From NCBI RefSeq assembly GCF_014836665.1, contig NZ_JACSQJ010000001.1:248001-312000 (forward strand): 64,000 nucleotides of DNA, given 5' to 3'. The stretch comes from Luteimonas colneyensis (GTDB lineage: Bacteria; Pseudomonadota; Gammaproteobacteria; Xanthomonadales; Xanthomonadaceae). A model generated the notes under the pieces. The model was not told the origin of the DNA. It was given only the letters and a program-made list of their open reading frames with translations, and searched no databases. Shown piece after piece: positions 1 to 8,729 of the stretch (position 1 is its first letter; every line of letters begins with the position of its first letter). A program made the position numbers and the translations under genes.

Positions 1-572
1 GCATGAGCGGACGCAGCGGCTGCGGGGTCTGCGGCAGCGAGCTGCTGGAGGCGGCCCTGCGCTATCCGCCGCCGGTGGCCTCCGACGTGCGGGTCACCCC
101 CGACGCGCTGCGCCGTGCCCTGGCCGGCCTGCGCTCCGCGCAGCGCATCACCGCGCTCACCGGCGCCGCGCACGCGGCGGGTTGGGCCGCGCTCGACGGC
201 CGCCTGCAGCTGGTGCGCGAGGACGTCGGCCGCCACAACGCACTCGACAAGCTGATCGGGGCGATGGCCGCCGCTGGGCACGATCCGGGCGAAGGCTTCC
301 TCGTGGTCACCAGCCGCGCCAGCTACGAGATGGCGATGAAGGCGGCCAGCGCCGGCATCTCCTTCATGGCCGCGATCTCGGCGCCCACGGCGCTGGCGAT
401 CTCGCTGGCCGCGCAGGCGCGGCTGACGCTGGTCGGCTTCGCGCGCGACGACGGGCAGGCGGTGTACACGCACCCGCACCGGCTGGTGGCCATCACCGAC
501 GACCCGGGCGCCGATCCCGGTGCTGGCGGCGCCACGCACTCCGACACCAGGGCCGGGCTGCCATCGCCATGA
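1..572 (+). CDS. fdhD: FdhD, sulfur carrier for formate dehydrogenase activation (5' partial)
   Basis: FdhD passes sulfur from a cysteine desulfurase to the molybdenum cofactor and so activates formate-dehydrogenase-type enzymes in the cytoplasm. The frame is already open at the left edge, so the N-terminal part lies outside the window. The first visible residues hold the family block RSGCGVCG, which normally lies near the middle of a protein of about 270 residues, so the ATG at base 3 is internal. GRHNALDKLIG and SRASYEM, both typical of the family, follow. The stop overlaps the start of the next gene by 4 bases (ATGA), so the two are probably translationally coupled. Its place directly before a molybdopterin oxidoreductase gene supports the assignment. 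Confidence 0.93.
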   Translation, partial: MSGRSGCGVCGSELLEAALRYPPPVASDVRVTPDALRRALAGLRSAQRITALTGAAHAAGWAALDGRLQLVREDVGRHNALDKLIGAMAAAGHDPGEGFLVVTSRASYEMAMKAASAGISFMAAISAPTALAISLAAQARLTLVGFARDDGQAVYTHPHRLVAITDDPGADPGAGGATHSDTRAGLPSP

Positions 573-2920
573 GCCAGGGCCCGTCCATCCGCGACTACGA
601 CCGCCCTGCGGGCGGCTGGGACGCGCTGAAGAGCGTCGCCCGCCAGCTTCTGAAGGAGGACGTCGGCGTCGAGGGCGCGCGCACCCTGCTGCGCACCAAC
701 CAGCCCGACGGCTTCGACTGCCCCGGCTGCGCCTGGCCCGACCGCGACCACGCCTCGACCTTCGAATTCTGCGAGAACGGCGCCAAGGCCGTGGCGGCGG
801 AAGCCACGCGCCGTCGTGCCGGGCCGGAACTGTTCGCGAAGTACAGCGTCAGCCAGCTGGCGGAATACAGCGATCACTGGCTGGAATCGCAGGGCCGGCT
901 GACCACGCCGATGCGCTACGACGCCGCCAGCGACCATTACGTGCCGGCCAGCTGGGACGAGGCGATCGCGCTGGTCGCGAAGCACCTGGACGCCCTGCCC
1001 TCGCCGGACCAGGCGGTGTTCTACACCTCGGGCCGCACCTCCAACGAGGCCGCCTTCCTCTACCAGCTGTTCGTGCGCGAGTACGGCACCAACAACTTCC
1101 CCGACTGCTCGAACATGTGCCACGAGTCCTCGGGCACGGCGCTGAAGAAGCAGGTCGGCGTCGGCAAGGGCACGGTGACGCTGCAGGACTTCGAGCTGGC
1201 CGACTGCATCCTGGTGTTCGGGCAGAACCCGGGCACCAACCATCCGCGCATGCTCGGCGAGCTGCGCGACGCGGCGAAGCGCGGCTGCCGGATCGCCGCC
1301 TTCAACCCGCTGCGCGAGCGCGGGCTGGAGCGCTTCGCCGATCCCAAGGACAAGCTGGAGATGGCGCGCGGCGGCTCGACGAAGATCGCCTCGGACTATT
1401 TCCAGCTGAAGATCGGCGGCGACCTGGCCGCGGTGAAGGGCATCATCAAGCACGTGCTGGAGCGCGATACGGAAGCGCTCGCACGCGGAGAGGCGTCCCT
1501 GCTCGACCGCGACTTCATCGACGCGCATACCACTGGCTTCGAAGCCTTCGCCGCCGACGTGCACGCCGAGCGCTGGGCGACCATCGTCGCCGAGTCCGGC
1601 CTCGACGAAGCGCAGCTGCGCCGCGCCGGCGATCTCTACCTGCAGTCGGAGCGCGTCATCGCCTGCTGGGGCATGGGCATCACCCAGCACCGGCATTCGG
1701 TGGCGACCATCCACATGATCGCCAACCTGATGCTGCTGCGCGGCAACATCGGCCGTCCCGGCGCGGGCCTGTGCCCGGTGCGCGGGCACAGCAACGTGCA
1801 GGGCGACCGCACGATGATGATCTGGGAGAAGCCGCCGGCGGCCTTCCTCGACCGGCTGCGCGAGGTCTTAGGCTTCGAGCCTCCGCGTGCGCCCGGCTTC
1901 GACACCGTGGCCGCGATCGAGGCCATGATCGACGGCCGCGCGAAGGTGTTCTTCGCCATGGGCGGCAACTTCGCCGTGGCCACGCCCGACAGCGCGGCCA
2001 CCGCGCGCGGCCTGCGCAACTGCGCGCTCACCGTCAACGTCACCACCAAGCTCAACCGCAGCCACCTGGTGCACGGCCGCGAGGCGCTGATCCTGCCCTG
2101 CCTCGGACGCACCGAGATCGACGTGCAGGCGGGCGGGCCGCAGGGCGTGACGGTCGAGGACTCGATGAGCATGGTGCACCTGTCGGCGGGCATCCACGCC
2201 CCGGCGTCGGACACGCTGCTGTCGGAGCCGGCGATCGTGGCGCGGCTGGCGCAGGCCACGCTGGGTGCGCGTTCCAGGGTCGACTGGGCCTGGCTGGTCG
2301 AGGACTACGACCGCATCCGCGACCTCATCGCCCGCGTCTTCGACGATTTCCACGACTTCAACGACCGCGTGCGCGTGCCCGGCGGCTTCCGGCTGTCGAA
2401 CGGCGCGAGCGTGCGCCGCTGGGACACCGGGGACGGGCGCGCGCACTTCGTTCCCGCCGCGGTGCCGGTCGACGGTCCCGTGCATCGCGCCCGGGCCGAA
2501 CGCGGCGAACAGCCGGTGTTCACCCTGGCCACGATGCGCTCGCACGACCAGTACAACACCACCATCTACGGCCTGGACGACCGCTACCGCGGCGTGTTCG
2601 GCGAGCGCCGGGCACTGTTCGCCAACGCCGCCGACATCGCCGCCCTGGGCCTGGCGGCGGGCGACCGCGTCGACCTGGAGAGCCTCTCCGACGACGGCGT
2701 GCGCCGGCAGGCCCGCGGCTTCCTGCTGGTCGCCTACGACATCCCGCGCGGCTGCCTGGCGGCGTACTACCCCGAGACCAACCCGCTGGTGCCGCTGGGG
2801 AGCTTCGCCGACGAATCCCGCACGCCGACCTCGAAATCGGTGCCGGTGGTCGTGGTCCCGCACGTGGCCGATGCCACCGCGCCGCGCCAGCGCGACATCC
2901 CCGCCACCGTTGTCGGTTGA
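569..2920 (+). CDS. FdhF/YdeP-family molybdopterin oxidoreductase
   Basis: This is a 783-residue cytoplasmic oxidoreductase of the bis-MGD family, close in length and motifs to the YdeP group of formate-dehydrogenase-like enzymes. Near residues 49-68 there is a Cys-x2-Cys-x13-Cys group (GFDCPGCAWPD, then FEFCENG). A block at about 181-195 reads SNMCHESSGTALKKQ, with cysteine where formate dehydrogenase H has selenocysteine. GQNPGTNHPRM, GNIGRPGAGLCPVRGHSN and a C-terminal molydopterin-dinucleotide-binding region follow. The ATG at 569 was chosen because it overlaps the fdhD stop and the family N-terminus starts there. The frame is open further upstream, but that part is antisense-like arginine-rich sequence. 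The substrate is unknown; formate is not certain for YdeP members. Confidence 0.9.
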   Translation: MSQGPSIRDYDRPAGGWDALKSVARQLLKEDVGVEGARTLLRTNQPDGFDCPGCAWPDRDHASTFEFCENGAKAVAAEATRRRAGPELFAKYSVSQLAEYSDHWLESQGRLTTPMRYDAASDHYVPASWDEAIALVAKHLDALPSPDQAVFYTSGRTSNEAAFLYQLFVREYGTNNFPDCSNMCHESSGTALKKQVGVGKGTVTLQDFELADCILVFGQNPGTNHPRMLGELRDAAKRGCRIAAFNPLRERGLERFADPKDKLEMARGGSTKIASDYFQLKIGGDLAAVKGIIKHVLERDTEALARGEASLLDRDFIDAHTTGFEAFAADVHAERWATIVAESGLDEAQLRRAGDLYLQSERVIACWGMGITQHRHSVATIHMIANLMLLRGNIGRPGAGLCPVRGHSNVQGDRTMMIWEKPPAAFLDRLREVLGFEPPRAPGFDTVAAIEAMIDGRAKVFFAMGGNFAVATPDSAATARGLRNCALTVNVTTKLNRSHLVHGREALILPCLGRTEIDVQAGGPQGVTVEDSMSMVHLSAGIHAPASDTLLSEPAIVARLAQATLGARSRVDWAWLVEDYDRIRDLIARVFDDFHDFNDRVRVPGGFRLSNGASVRRWDTGDGRAHFVPAAVPVDGPVHRARAERGEQPVFTLATMRSHDQYNTTIYGLDDRYRGVFGERRALFANAADIAALGLAAGDRVDLESLSDDGVRRQARGFLLVAYDIPRGCLAAYYPETNPLVPLGSFADESRTPTSKSVPVVVVPHVADATAPRQRDIPATVVG

Positions 2921-3980
2921 CGCGTCCCTGCTGCACGCGCTGCTGGCCGAGCTGGCGGCGCATCCCGAGGGCGTGTCCACCGCACGCCTGTGCAAGCGCC
3001 TGGGCCTGCGCATGAGCGTGCTGCTGCGCACGCTGGCCTGGATCGGCGAGGACGCGGTGGGCGACCGCGAGGGGCCGGGCTGGGTCCGCACCTTCGAGGA
3101 CGGCGCGCGCACGATGGTCCAGCTGACCGGTGCAGGCCGCGCCCTGCTCGCCACCGTGCCGGGCGCGCCGGCACCGCTGTGCGATCATCCTTCTCCTCCC
3201 GCCGATGACCCGCAGCGCCCCGGCATGACGTCCGACGCCCCCCCGACCACAGCACCCGTCGCGACCGTCCGTCCCGACATCCTCGTCGTCGACGACGACA
3301 CCGACATCGTCGAACTCATCGACCGCTATCTCGGCGCCCACGGCTTCGGCGTCCGCGCCGCGCACAGCGGTGCCGACATGCATGCGGCACTCGCCGAGGC
3401 CGCGCCGGACGTGGTGCTGCTCGACCTCGGCCTACCTGACATCGACGGCCTGTCGCTGCTGCAGCAGCTGCGCACGCACTGGCAGGGCCCGGTGATCGTG
3501 GTCAGCGGCCGCGGCGAGGCGGTGGAGCGCGTGGTCGGGCTGGAGCTGGGCGCCGACGACTACGTGGCCAAGCCCTTCGACTTCCGCGAGCTGCTGGCGC
3601 GCATCCGCTCGCTGCTGCGCCGGGCCGCGCCGGCCGCACCGCAGCCCGCCGCCGGTCCGCCGCGGCGTCTGGCCTTCGCGCACCTGGTGGTCGACCTCGG
3701 CGCGCGCCGCATGCACGACGCCGACGGGACCGAGATCCCGCTCACCACCGGCGAGTTCGACCTGCTGCGGGCGCTGCTCGAGCGCCCGAACGAGGTCCGC
3801 AGCCGCGATGAACTGATGAACGCGCTGCACGGCCGCGAGGCCGGGCCCTTCGACCGCGCGATCGACGTCGCCATCGCCCGCCTGCGGCGCAAGGTCGAGC
3901 CGGACCCCGCCAATCCCGACCTGATCCGCTCCGTGCGCGGCCTGGGCTACCTGCTGGCCGCCGAAGTGCGGCAGGCATGA
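2910..3980 (+). CDS. Winged-helix domain in frame with an OmpR-type response regulator
   Basis: One open frame without a stop joins two modules. From a TTG at 2910, which overlaps the oxidoreductase end by 11 bases, about 85 residues form a small helix-turn-helix module (STARLCKRLGLRMSVLLRTLAWIGED). It resembles the small regulators found beside such oxidoreductase genes. A proline-rich linker leads to an ATG at 3225, where a normal 251-residue OmpR-type regulator would begin: receiver domain (ILVVDDD, phospho-acceptor Asp in LLDLGLPDIDG at about residue 67 counted from 3225, Lys in DDYVAKPF) and a C-terminal winged helix ending in RSVRGLGYLL. It may be one 356-residue fusion, or two products with an internal start. 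The next gene overlaps by 4 bases and encodes the likely partner kinase. Confidence 0.75.
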   Translation: MSVDASLLHALLAELAAHPEGVSTARLCKRLGLRMSVLLRTLAWIGEDAVGDREGPGWVRTFEDGARTMVQLTGAGRALLATVPGAPAPLCDHPSPPADDPQRPGMTSDAPPTTAPVATVRPDILVVDDDTDIVELIDRYLGAHGFGVRAAHSGADMHAALAEAAPDVVLLDLGLPDIDGLSLLQQLRTHWQGPVIVVSGRGEAVERVVGLELGADDYVAKPFDFRELLARIRSLLRRAAPAAPQPAAGPPRRLAFAHLVVDLGARRMHDADGTEIPLTTGEFDLLRALLERPNEVRSRDELMNALHGREAGPFDRAIDVAIARLRRKVEPDPANPDLIRSVRGLGYLLAAEVRQA

Positions 3981-5977
3981 GCGCCTCGACGCTGCCGCCA
4001 CTCGGCATCCCCGGCCTGTTCGAGGCCGTGCCCGACGCGCTTCTGGTGGTCGGCGTGGATGGCCGCATCATCCACGCCAACGCGCATACCGAGGCGCTGT
4101 TCGGACATCCCCGCGGCAGCCTGGAAGGCCGCGAGATCGAGGAGCTGATGCCCGCCGCCGCGCGGACCCGGCACCGCGCCTATCGCGACCGCTACATGGC
4201 GCAGCCGCACGTGCGCCCCATGGGCGCGACCGGGCAGACCCTGGTGGGCCTGCGCAGCGACGGCAGCGAATTCGCCATCGAGATCGCGCTCAGTCCGCTG
4301 CAGTCCGCGGACGGCCCGCGCTTCCTCGCCTCGGTGCGCGACATCTCGGGCACCCAGCGCGTGCGCCAGGCGCTGGCGCGGGCGCGCTACGACGCCATCG
4401 CCGCGCGCATCGGCCAGCTGGCGCTGGAAGCCGGCACCGTAGCCGAGCTGATGGAGCTGCTGCCGGGGCTGCTGGCCGACGCCCTGGGCGTCGACTCGGT
4501 CGCGATCCTGGCCGCGCCCCGCGACGGGCGGCCGGCCGGGATCCGCACGGCCACGGGGCCGGCCTGGCACGCCGGCATCACGCCGCGCCCCTTCGCCGGC
4601 GAGCACCGCGAGCCCTGGATCATCGAGGACATCGCCGCCGACCCGTCCGGCGCGGCGCTGTTCCCGCTGCCGCTGCCGCGTTCGGGCAGCGCGGTGATGG
4701 TGCCCGTGCTCGAACGCCACCGCGTGGCCGGCGCGCTGCTCGCCACCACCGCCGAAGCGCGGCGCTTCGACCACGACGCGCGCCATCTGCTGCAGTCGGC
4801 CGCCACCACGCTCGCGGCCTTCGCCCGGCAGCGCCGGGCCGAGGAGCAGCTCGCGCACGCGCACCGGCTCGACGCCATCGGCCAGCTCACCGGTGGCGTG
4901 GCGCACGACTTCAACAACCTGCTGACGGTGATGTCGGGCAGCCTGCAGCTGCTGGAGACCGAGGTCGACAGCGAAGCCGGGCGCGCACTGCTGGCCAGCG
5001 CGCTGCGCTCGGTGGGGCGCGGTGCGGAGCTGACCGGCAAGCTGCTGGCCTTCGCGCGCCGCCAGCGCCTGCTGCCGCGCGAGGTCGACGTCCCGGCGCT
5101 GCTGCACGACATCGGCCAGGTGTTGAAGCGCACGCTGGGCGACGCGGTGCGGCTGCAGCTCGAGGTGCAGGCCGGCCTGTCCAGCGCCTACGTCGATGCC
5201 GGCCAGCTGGAGGCCGCCCTGCTCAACCTCGTCCTCAACGCCCGCGATGCCCTGCCCCGTGGCGGCGTGATCGTGGTCGCCGCCGCCGAAGAACAGGTGG
5301 CGCATGCCCGCGCCGGCCTCGTCCCGGGCCGCTACCTGAGGCTGTCGGTCAGCGACACCGGGCGCGGCATGCCGCCGGACGTGCTCGCACGCGCGATGGA
5401 GCCGTTTTTCACCACCAAGGGCCGCGAGCGCGGCAGCGGCCTGGGCCTGAGCATGGTGCACGGCTTCGCGCGCCAGAGCGGCGGCGACCTGGAAATCGAC
5501 AGTCGCCCGGACGTCGGCACCGAGGCGCGCCTGTACCTGCCGGTCGCCGGCGGCAGCGGGACGGCCATCGCGGCCGCGGCCACCGACGCGAATGCATCGT
5601 CGGCGGGGCGCGGGGAACGCGTGCTGGTGGTCGAGGACGATCCCGCCGTGCGCGCGATCAGCGCGGCCTTCCTGCGCGCGGGCGGCTATGCCGTCGAGGC
5701 GGTCGGCGATGCCGAGGCCGCGCTGGAGCGCCTGCGCGACGACGCCGGGATCGCGCTGCTGTTCACCGACGTGATGCTGGGCCCGGGCATGGACGGCAAG
5801 CGCCTGGCACAGCAGGCGCGCGCGCTGCGGCCCGGACTGCCGGTGCTGCTGACCTCGGGCGACGAGGAGCACGCCGCCGAAGCGGACGCGACCCCGGGCC
5901 TGCGCCTGCTGCGCAAGCCCTGGCGGCGCGAGGAGCTGGTCGAGGCGGTGCGCACCGAACTGGCCCGGCCACGCTGA
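3977..5977 (+). CDS. Hybrid sensor histidine kinase (PAS-GAF-HisKA-HATPase-receiver)
   Basis: This is a 666-residue kinase with no membrane segment, so it is probably a cytoplasmic sensor. A PAS domain covers about residues 10-125 (FEAVPDALLVVGVDGRIIHAN) and a GAF-like domain about 135-290. The phospho-acceptor His is near 310 in GQLTGGVAHDFNNLL. The ATPase domain has its N box (LNLVLNARDALP), the DTGRGM block and the G box (GSGLGLSMVHGFARQSGG). A receiver domain at about 545-660 has its acceptor Asp near 598 (LLFTDVMLG). The start overlaps the response regulator stop by 4 bases, so the pair is one operon. The PAS and GAF domains suggest a redox, gas or small-molecule signal, but none can be named from sequence. 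Confidence 0.92.
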   Translation: MSASTLPPLGIPGLFEAVPDALLVVGVDGRIIHANAHTEALFGHPRGSLEGREIEELMPAAARTRHRAYRDRYMAQPHVRPMGATGQTLVGLRSDGSEFAIEIALSPLQSADGPRFLASVRDISGTQRVRQALARARYDAIAARIGQLALEAGTVAELMELLPGLLADALGVDSVAILAAPRDGRPAGIRTATGPAWHAGITPRPFAGEHREPWIIEDIAADPSGAALFPLPLPRSGSAVMVPVLERHRVAGALLATTAEARRFDHDARHLLQSAATTLAAFARQRRAEEQLAHAHRLDAIGQLTGGVAHDFNNLLTVMSGSLQLLETEVDSEAGRALLASALRSVGRGAELTGKLLAFARRQRLLPREVDVPALLHDIGQVLKRTLGDAVRLQLEVQAGLSSAYVDAGQLEAALLNLVLNARDALPRGGVIVVAAAEEQVAHARAGLVPGRYLRLSVSDTGRGMPPDVLARAMEPFFTTKGRERGSGLGLSMVHGFARQSGGDLEIDSRPDVGTEARLYLPVAGGSGTAIAAAATDANASSAGRGERVLVVEDDPAVRAISAAFLRAGGYAVEAVGDAEAALERLRDDAGIALLFTDVMLGPGMDGKRLAQQARALRPGLPVLLTSGDEEHAAEADATPGLRLLRKPWRREELVEAVRTELARPR

Positions 5978-5996
5978 CGCCAGCGCAGCCGCGGGC

Positions 5997-6030
5997 GCAG
6001 GCGACGCACCACGGCCTGGTGGACGCCTGC
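5997..6030. terminator. Hairpin between convergent genes (possible bidirectional terminator)
   Basis: A 7-bp outer stem (gcaggcg/cgcctgc) and a nested 5-bp stem (cacca/tggtg) lie in the 81-base gap between the convergent kinase and Crp/Fnr genes. There is no T tract, so its role as a terminator is uncertain. Confidence 0.35.
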
Positions 6031-6058
6031 AGCGGACGCGCGGCGGAGCTCGCGGGAC

Positions 6059-6784
6059 TCAGTGGCAGCGCGCGTCCTCGCCGGCCAGCACGGCACGCAG
6101 GCCGGCCTCGTCGACGATGCGGATGCGCCGGCCACAGACCTCGATCATGCCGCGGGCCTGCATGCGCGACAGCGCGCGGGTGACGGTTTCCAGGGTCAGC
6201 GAGAGGAAGTTGCCGAGTTCGGCGCGGGTCATGCGCAGCTGCAGCAGCGCCGGATCGAGCCCCAGGGTGGCGAAGCGCGCCGAGAGGTCGAGCAGGAAGG
6301 CGACCACGCGCTGGTCCGCGCCCAGCGTGCCGACCGCCAGCATCCAGCGCCAGTCGCGGCGGATCTCGCCGGCCAGCATCGCGGTCACCCGCGACTGGAT
6401 CTCCGGCAGCATGTCCTGCAGGCGTGCGCACGGCAGCTCCCAGACCTCGGCGGCGTCCAGCGCCAGCGCGTCGCAGGCGTGCGCGGGCATGTCCACCGAG
6501 TCCAGGCCCAGCAGGTCGCCGCGCATGCGGAAGCCGGTGATCTTCTCGCGGCCGTCCTCGCTCAGCACGCTGGTCTTGAAGCAGCCGCTGCGCACGTAGT
6601 AGAGCGAATGCCGCGGCTGTCCGGCATGGAACAGCGCCTGGCGCGGCTCCAGGCGGTGCACCCGCGGCGGCCAGCGCAGCAGCAGGGATTCCAGCACGGA
6701 CGCCGCGTGCTGCTGGCGATCCTCCGACCAGCCACCGGCATGGCCACGCGGCGCGGCCTGGATGGAGATGGCGTTCTGGAACAT
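6059..6784 (-). CDS. Crp/Fnr-family transcription regulator
   Basis: This 241-residue protein has a cyclic-nucleotide-binding-type beta barrel at about residues 40-155 (ALFHAGQPRHSLYYVRSGCFKT) and a C-terminal helix-turn-helix (MTRAELGNFLSLTLETVTRALSRM). The recognition helix region resembles FNR and its relatives (E..xxTxxTxTRxLxR). The N-terminal cysteine cluster that carries the iron-sulfur centre in true FNR is absent: the first 60 residues contain no cysteine. It is therefore more likely a FixK/DNR-like or stand-alone member. It is transcribed away from the TldD locus, with a 187-base divergent region between them. A role in switching the nearby redox genes is possible but not shown. Confidence 0.88.
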   Translation of the reverse strand: MFQNAISIQAAPRGHAGGWSEDRQQHAASVLESLLLRWPPRVHRLEPRQALFHAGQPRHSLYYVRSGCFKTSVLSEDGREKITGFRMRGDLLGLDSVDMPAHACDALALDAAEVWELPCARLQDMLPEIQSRVTAMLAGEIRRDWRWMLAVGTLGADQRVVAFLLDLSARFATLGLDPALLQLRMTRAELGNFLSLTLETVTRALSRMQARGMIEVCGRRIRIVDEAGLRAVLAGEDARCH

Positions 6785-6855
6785 GCGGACGGCTCCTGCG
6801 ATGCGATGCGATGCCGACCACTCTATTCAGACCCATGCCGCGGACGGGCAGCGGG

Positions 6856-6885
6856 CGGTAACCGTTCGTAACGGAATGTAACGGG
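6856..6885. promoter_or_regulatory. Three GTAAC half-sites spaced exactly 10 bases apart
   Basis: GTAAC occurs at 6858, 6868 and 6878, each followed by CG or GG. The first two also form the inverted repeat CCGTT-cgt-AACGG. One-helical-turn spacing is typical of OmpR-type or other multimeric regulator sites. The site lies about 74 bases before the Crp/Fnr-type gene and about 90 bases before the first tldD-type gene, so it could control either or both. Confidence 0.45.
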
Positions 6886-6971
6886 GCGCGCGCCCAACCC
6901 AGGTCGAAAGACCTGTGACAGCCGGCTTCGGCCCGGTCAAGCTGCAGGCAGACCACGTCATCGGAGTGCGC

Positions 6972-8600
6972 ATGCAGCGTCGCGATTTTCTCGTCCTTGC
7001 CGGTACCAGCGCCCTGGCCCTCGCCCTTCCCCACGGCCGCGCCATCGCCGCGGAGGAGCTGGCATCGCACCTCGACCCCGGGCTCAAGCGCCGCCTGGCC
7101 GACGCCGCGCTGCAGGCCGCCCGCGACGCCGGCGCCACGTACTGCGACGTACGCGTCGGCCGCTACCTCGGGCAGTCGCTCTCCACGCGCGAAGCGCAGG
7201 TGCGCAACGTGGTCAACCGCGAGTCCACCGGCGTGGGCATCCGTGTCCTCGCGCGCGGCGCCTGGGGCTTCGCCGCGACCAATGCGCTGACCGCCGACGC
7301 CGTGGCCGCGGCTGCGCGCCAGGCCGCCGCGATCGCCCGGGCCAATGCCTCGATCCAGGACCGGCCGGTGCAGCTGGCGCCGGCGCCGGCGCTGGGCGAG
7401 CGCAGCTGGCGCACGCCGATGCGCCGCAACGGCATGGAGGTGCCGGTGCGCGACAAGGTCGACCTCCTGCTGGCGGTGAACGCCGCGGCGATGGCGGCGG
7501 GTGCCGACTTCATCGAATCCAACCTCTTCCTGGTCAACGAACAGAAGTACTTCGCCTCCAGTGACGGCTCCTGGATCGACCAGGACGTGCACCGCCTCTG
7601 GGCACCCTTCACCGTGACCGCGGTGGACAAGGCCAGCGGGAAGTTCCGCACCCGCCAGGGCCTGGGCGCACCGGTGGGCATGGGCTACGAATACCTCGAC
7701 GGCGACGCCTCCGGGAAGATCGCCCTGCCGGGTGGCCTGGTGCAGTACCGCGACTCCTACGACATGCTCGAGGACGCCGTGGCCGCGGCCAGGCAGGCGC
7801 GCGAAAAGCTCACCGCGCCCTCGGTGAAGCCGGGCCGCTACGACCTGGTGCTCGACCCCTCCAACCTGTTCCTGACCATCCACGAGAACGTCGGCCACCC
7901 CCTGGAGCTCGACCGCGTGCTCGGCTACGAGGCCAACTACGCCGGCACCAGCTTCGCGACGCTCGACAAGCGCGAGGCCGGCTACCGCTACGGCAGCGAG
8001 CGCGTGAACTTCGTCGCCGAGCGCACCACGCCCGGCACCCTCGGTGCCGTCGGCTACGACGACGAGGGCGTGCCGGCAAAGCGCTGGGACCTGGTGCGCG
8101 ATGGCGTCCTGGTCGACTACCAGGCCATCCGCGACCAGGCCCACATCCTCGGCAAGAACGAATCCGACGGCTGCTGCCACGCCGATTCCTGGTCGAGCGT
8201 GCAGTTCCAGCGCATGCCCAACGTCTCGCTGCATCCTGGCACGGAGCCCCTGTCGGTGGAGGAGATGATTGCCGGCGTCGAGGACGGCATATGGATCCAC
8301 GGCCGCGGCTCCTACTCCATCGACCAGCAGCGCTACAACGCACAGTTCGGCGGCCAGCTGTACTACGCGATCAAGGACGGGAAGCTGGCCGGGATGGTCG
8401 AGGACGTGGCCTACCAGATCCGCACGCCGGAGTTCTGGAGCGCCTGCAGCGCGATCTGCGACGCCCGCGACTTCCGCCACGGCGGTTCGTTCTTCGACGG
8501 GAAGGGGCAGCCGTCGAAGGTGTCGGCGGTGTCGCACGGTTCGAGCACCACGCGCTTCGACGGCATCAACATCATCAATACCGCGCGCAACCTCGGCTGA
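6972..8600 (+). CDS. Tat-exported TldD-type metallopeptidase (copy 1)
   Basis: This 542-residue zinc metallopeptidase belongs to the TldD/PmbA family (peptidase U62), whose members degrade or trim unfolded and modified peptides. Residues 1-27 are a twin-arginine signal: RRDFL, then a hydrophobic Ala/Leu run and AIA-AEE. This places it in the periplasm, unlike cytoplasmic E. coli TldD. The active site HExxxH is intact at about 304-309 (HENVGHPLELDR). A third metal ligand is expected among the cysteines near the C-terminus (ACSAICD). The ATG at 6972 was chosen because it opens the Tat signal. It is first in a run of nine same-strand genes and closely resembles the next gene. Confidence 0.92.
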   Translation: MQRRDFLVLAGTSALALALPHGRAIAAEELASHLDPGLKRRLADAALQAARDAGATYCDVRVGRYLGQSLSTREAQVRNVVNRESTGVGIRVLARGAWGFAATNALTADAVAAAARQAAAIARANASIQDRPVQLAPAPALGERSWRTPMRRNGMEVPVRDKVDLLLAVNAAAMAAGADFIESNLFLVNEQKYFASSDGSWIDQDVHRLWAPFTVTAVDKASGKFRTRQGLGAPVGMGYEYLDGDASGKIALPGGLVQYRDSYDMLEDAVAAARQAREKLTAPSVKPGRYDLVLDPSNLFLTIHENVGHPLELDRVLGYEANYAGTSFATLDKREAGYRYGSERVNFVAERTTPGTLGAVGYDDEGVPAKRWDLVRDGVLVDYQAIRDQAHILGKNESDGCCHADSWSSVQFQRMPNVSLHPGTEPLSVEEMIAGVEDGIWIHGRGSYSIDQQRYNAQFGGQLYYAIKDGKLAGMVEDVAYQIRTPEFWSACSAICDARDFRHGGSFFDGKGQPSKVSAVSHGSSTTRFDGINIINTARNLG

Positions 8601-8729
8601 TGCGACCGTGCCATCAGTCGGGTTGACCCCCGCTCGGAGCCACGGCAAGAATCCGGAGGCCCCGGCGGAGCGTCCGATGCGCCGCCGGCGCGCACATTTC
8701 TTGCGCAACACCTGACGGGGAGCCTTGCC

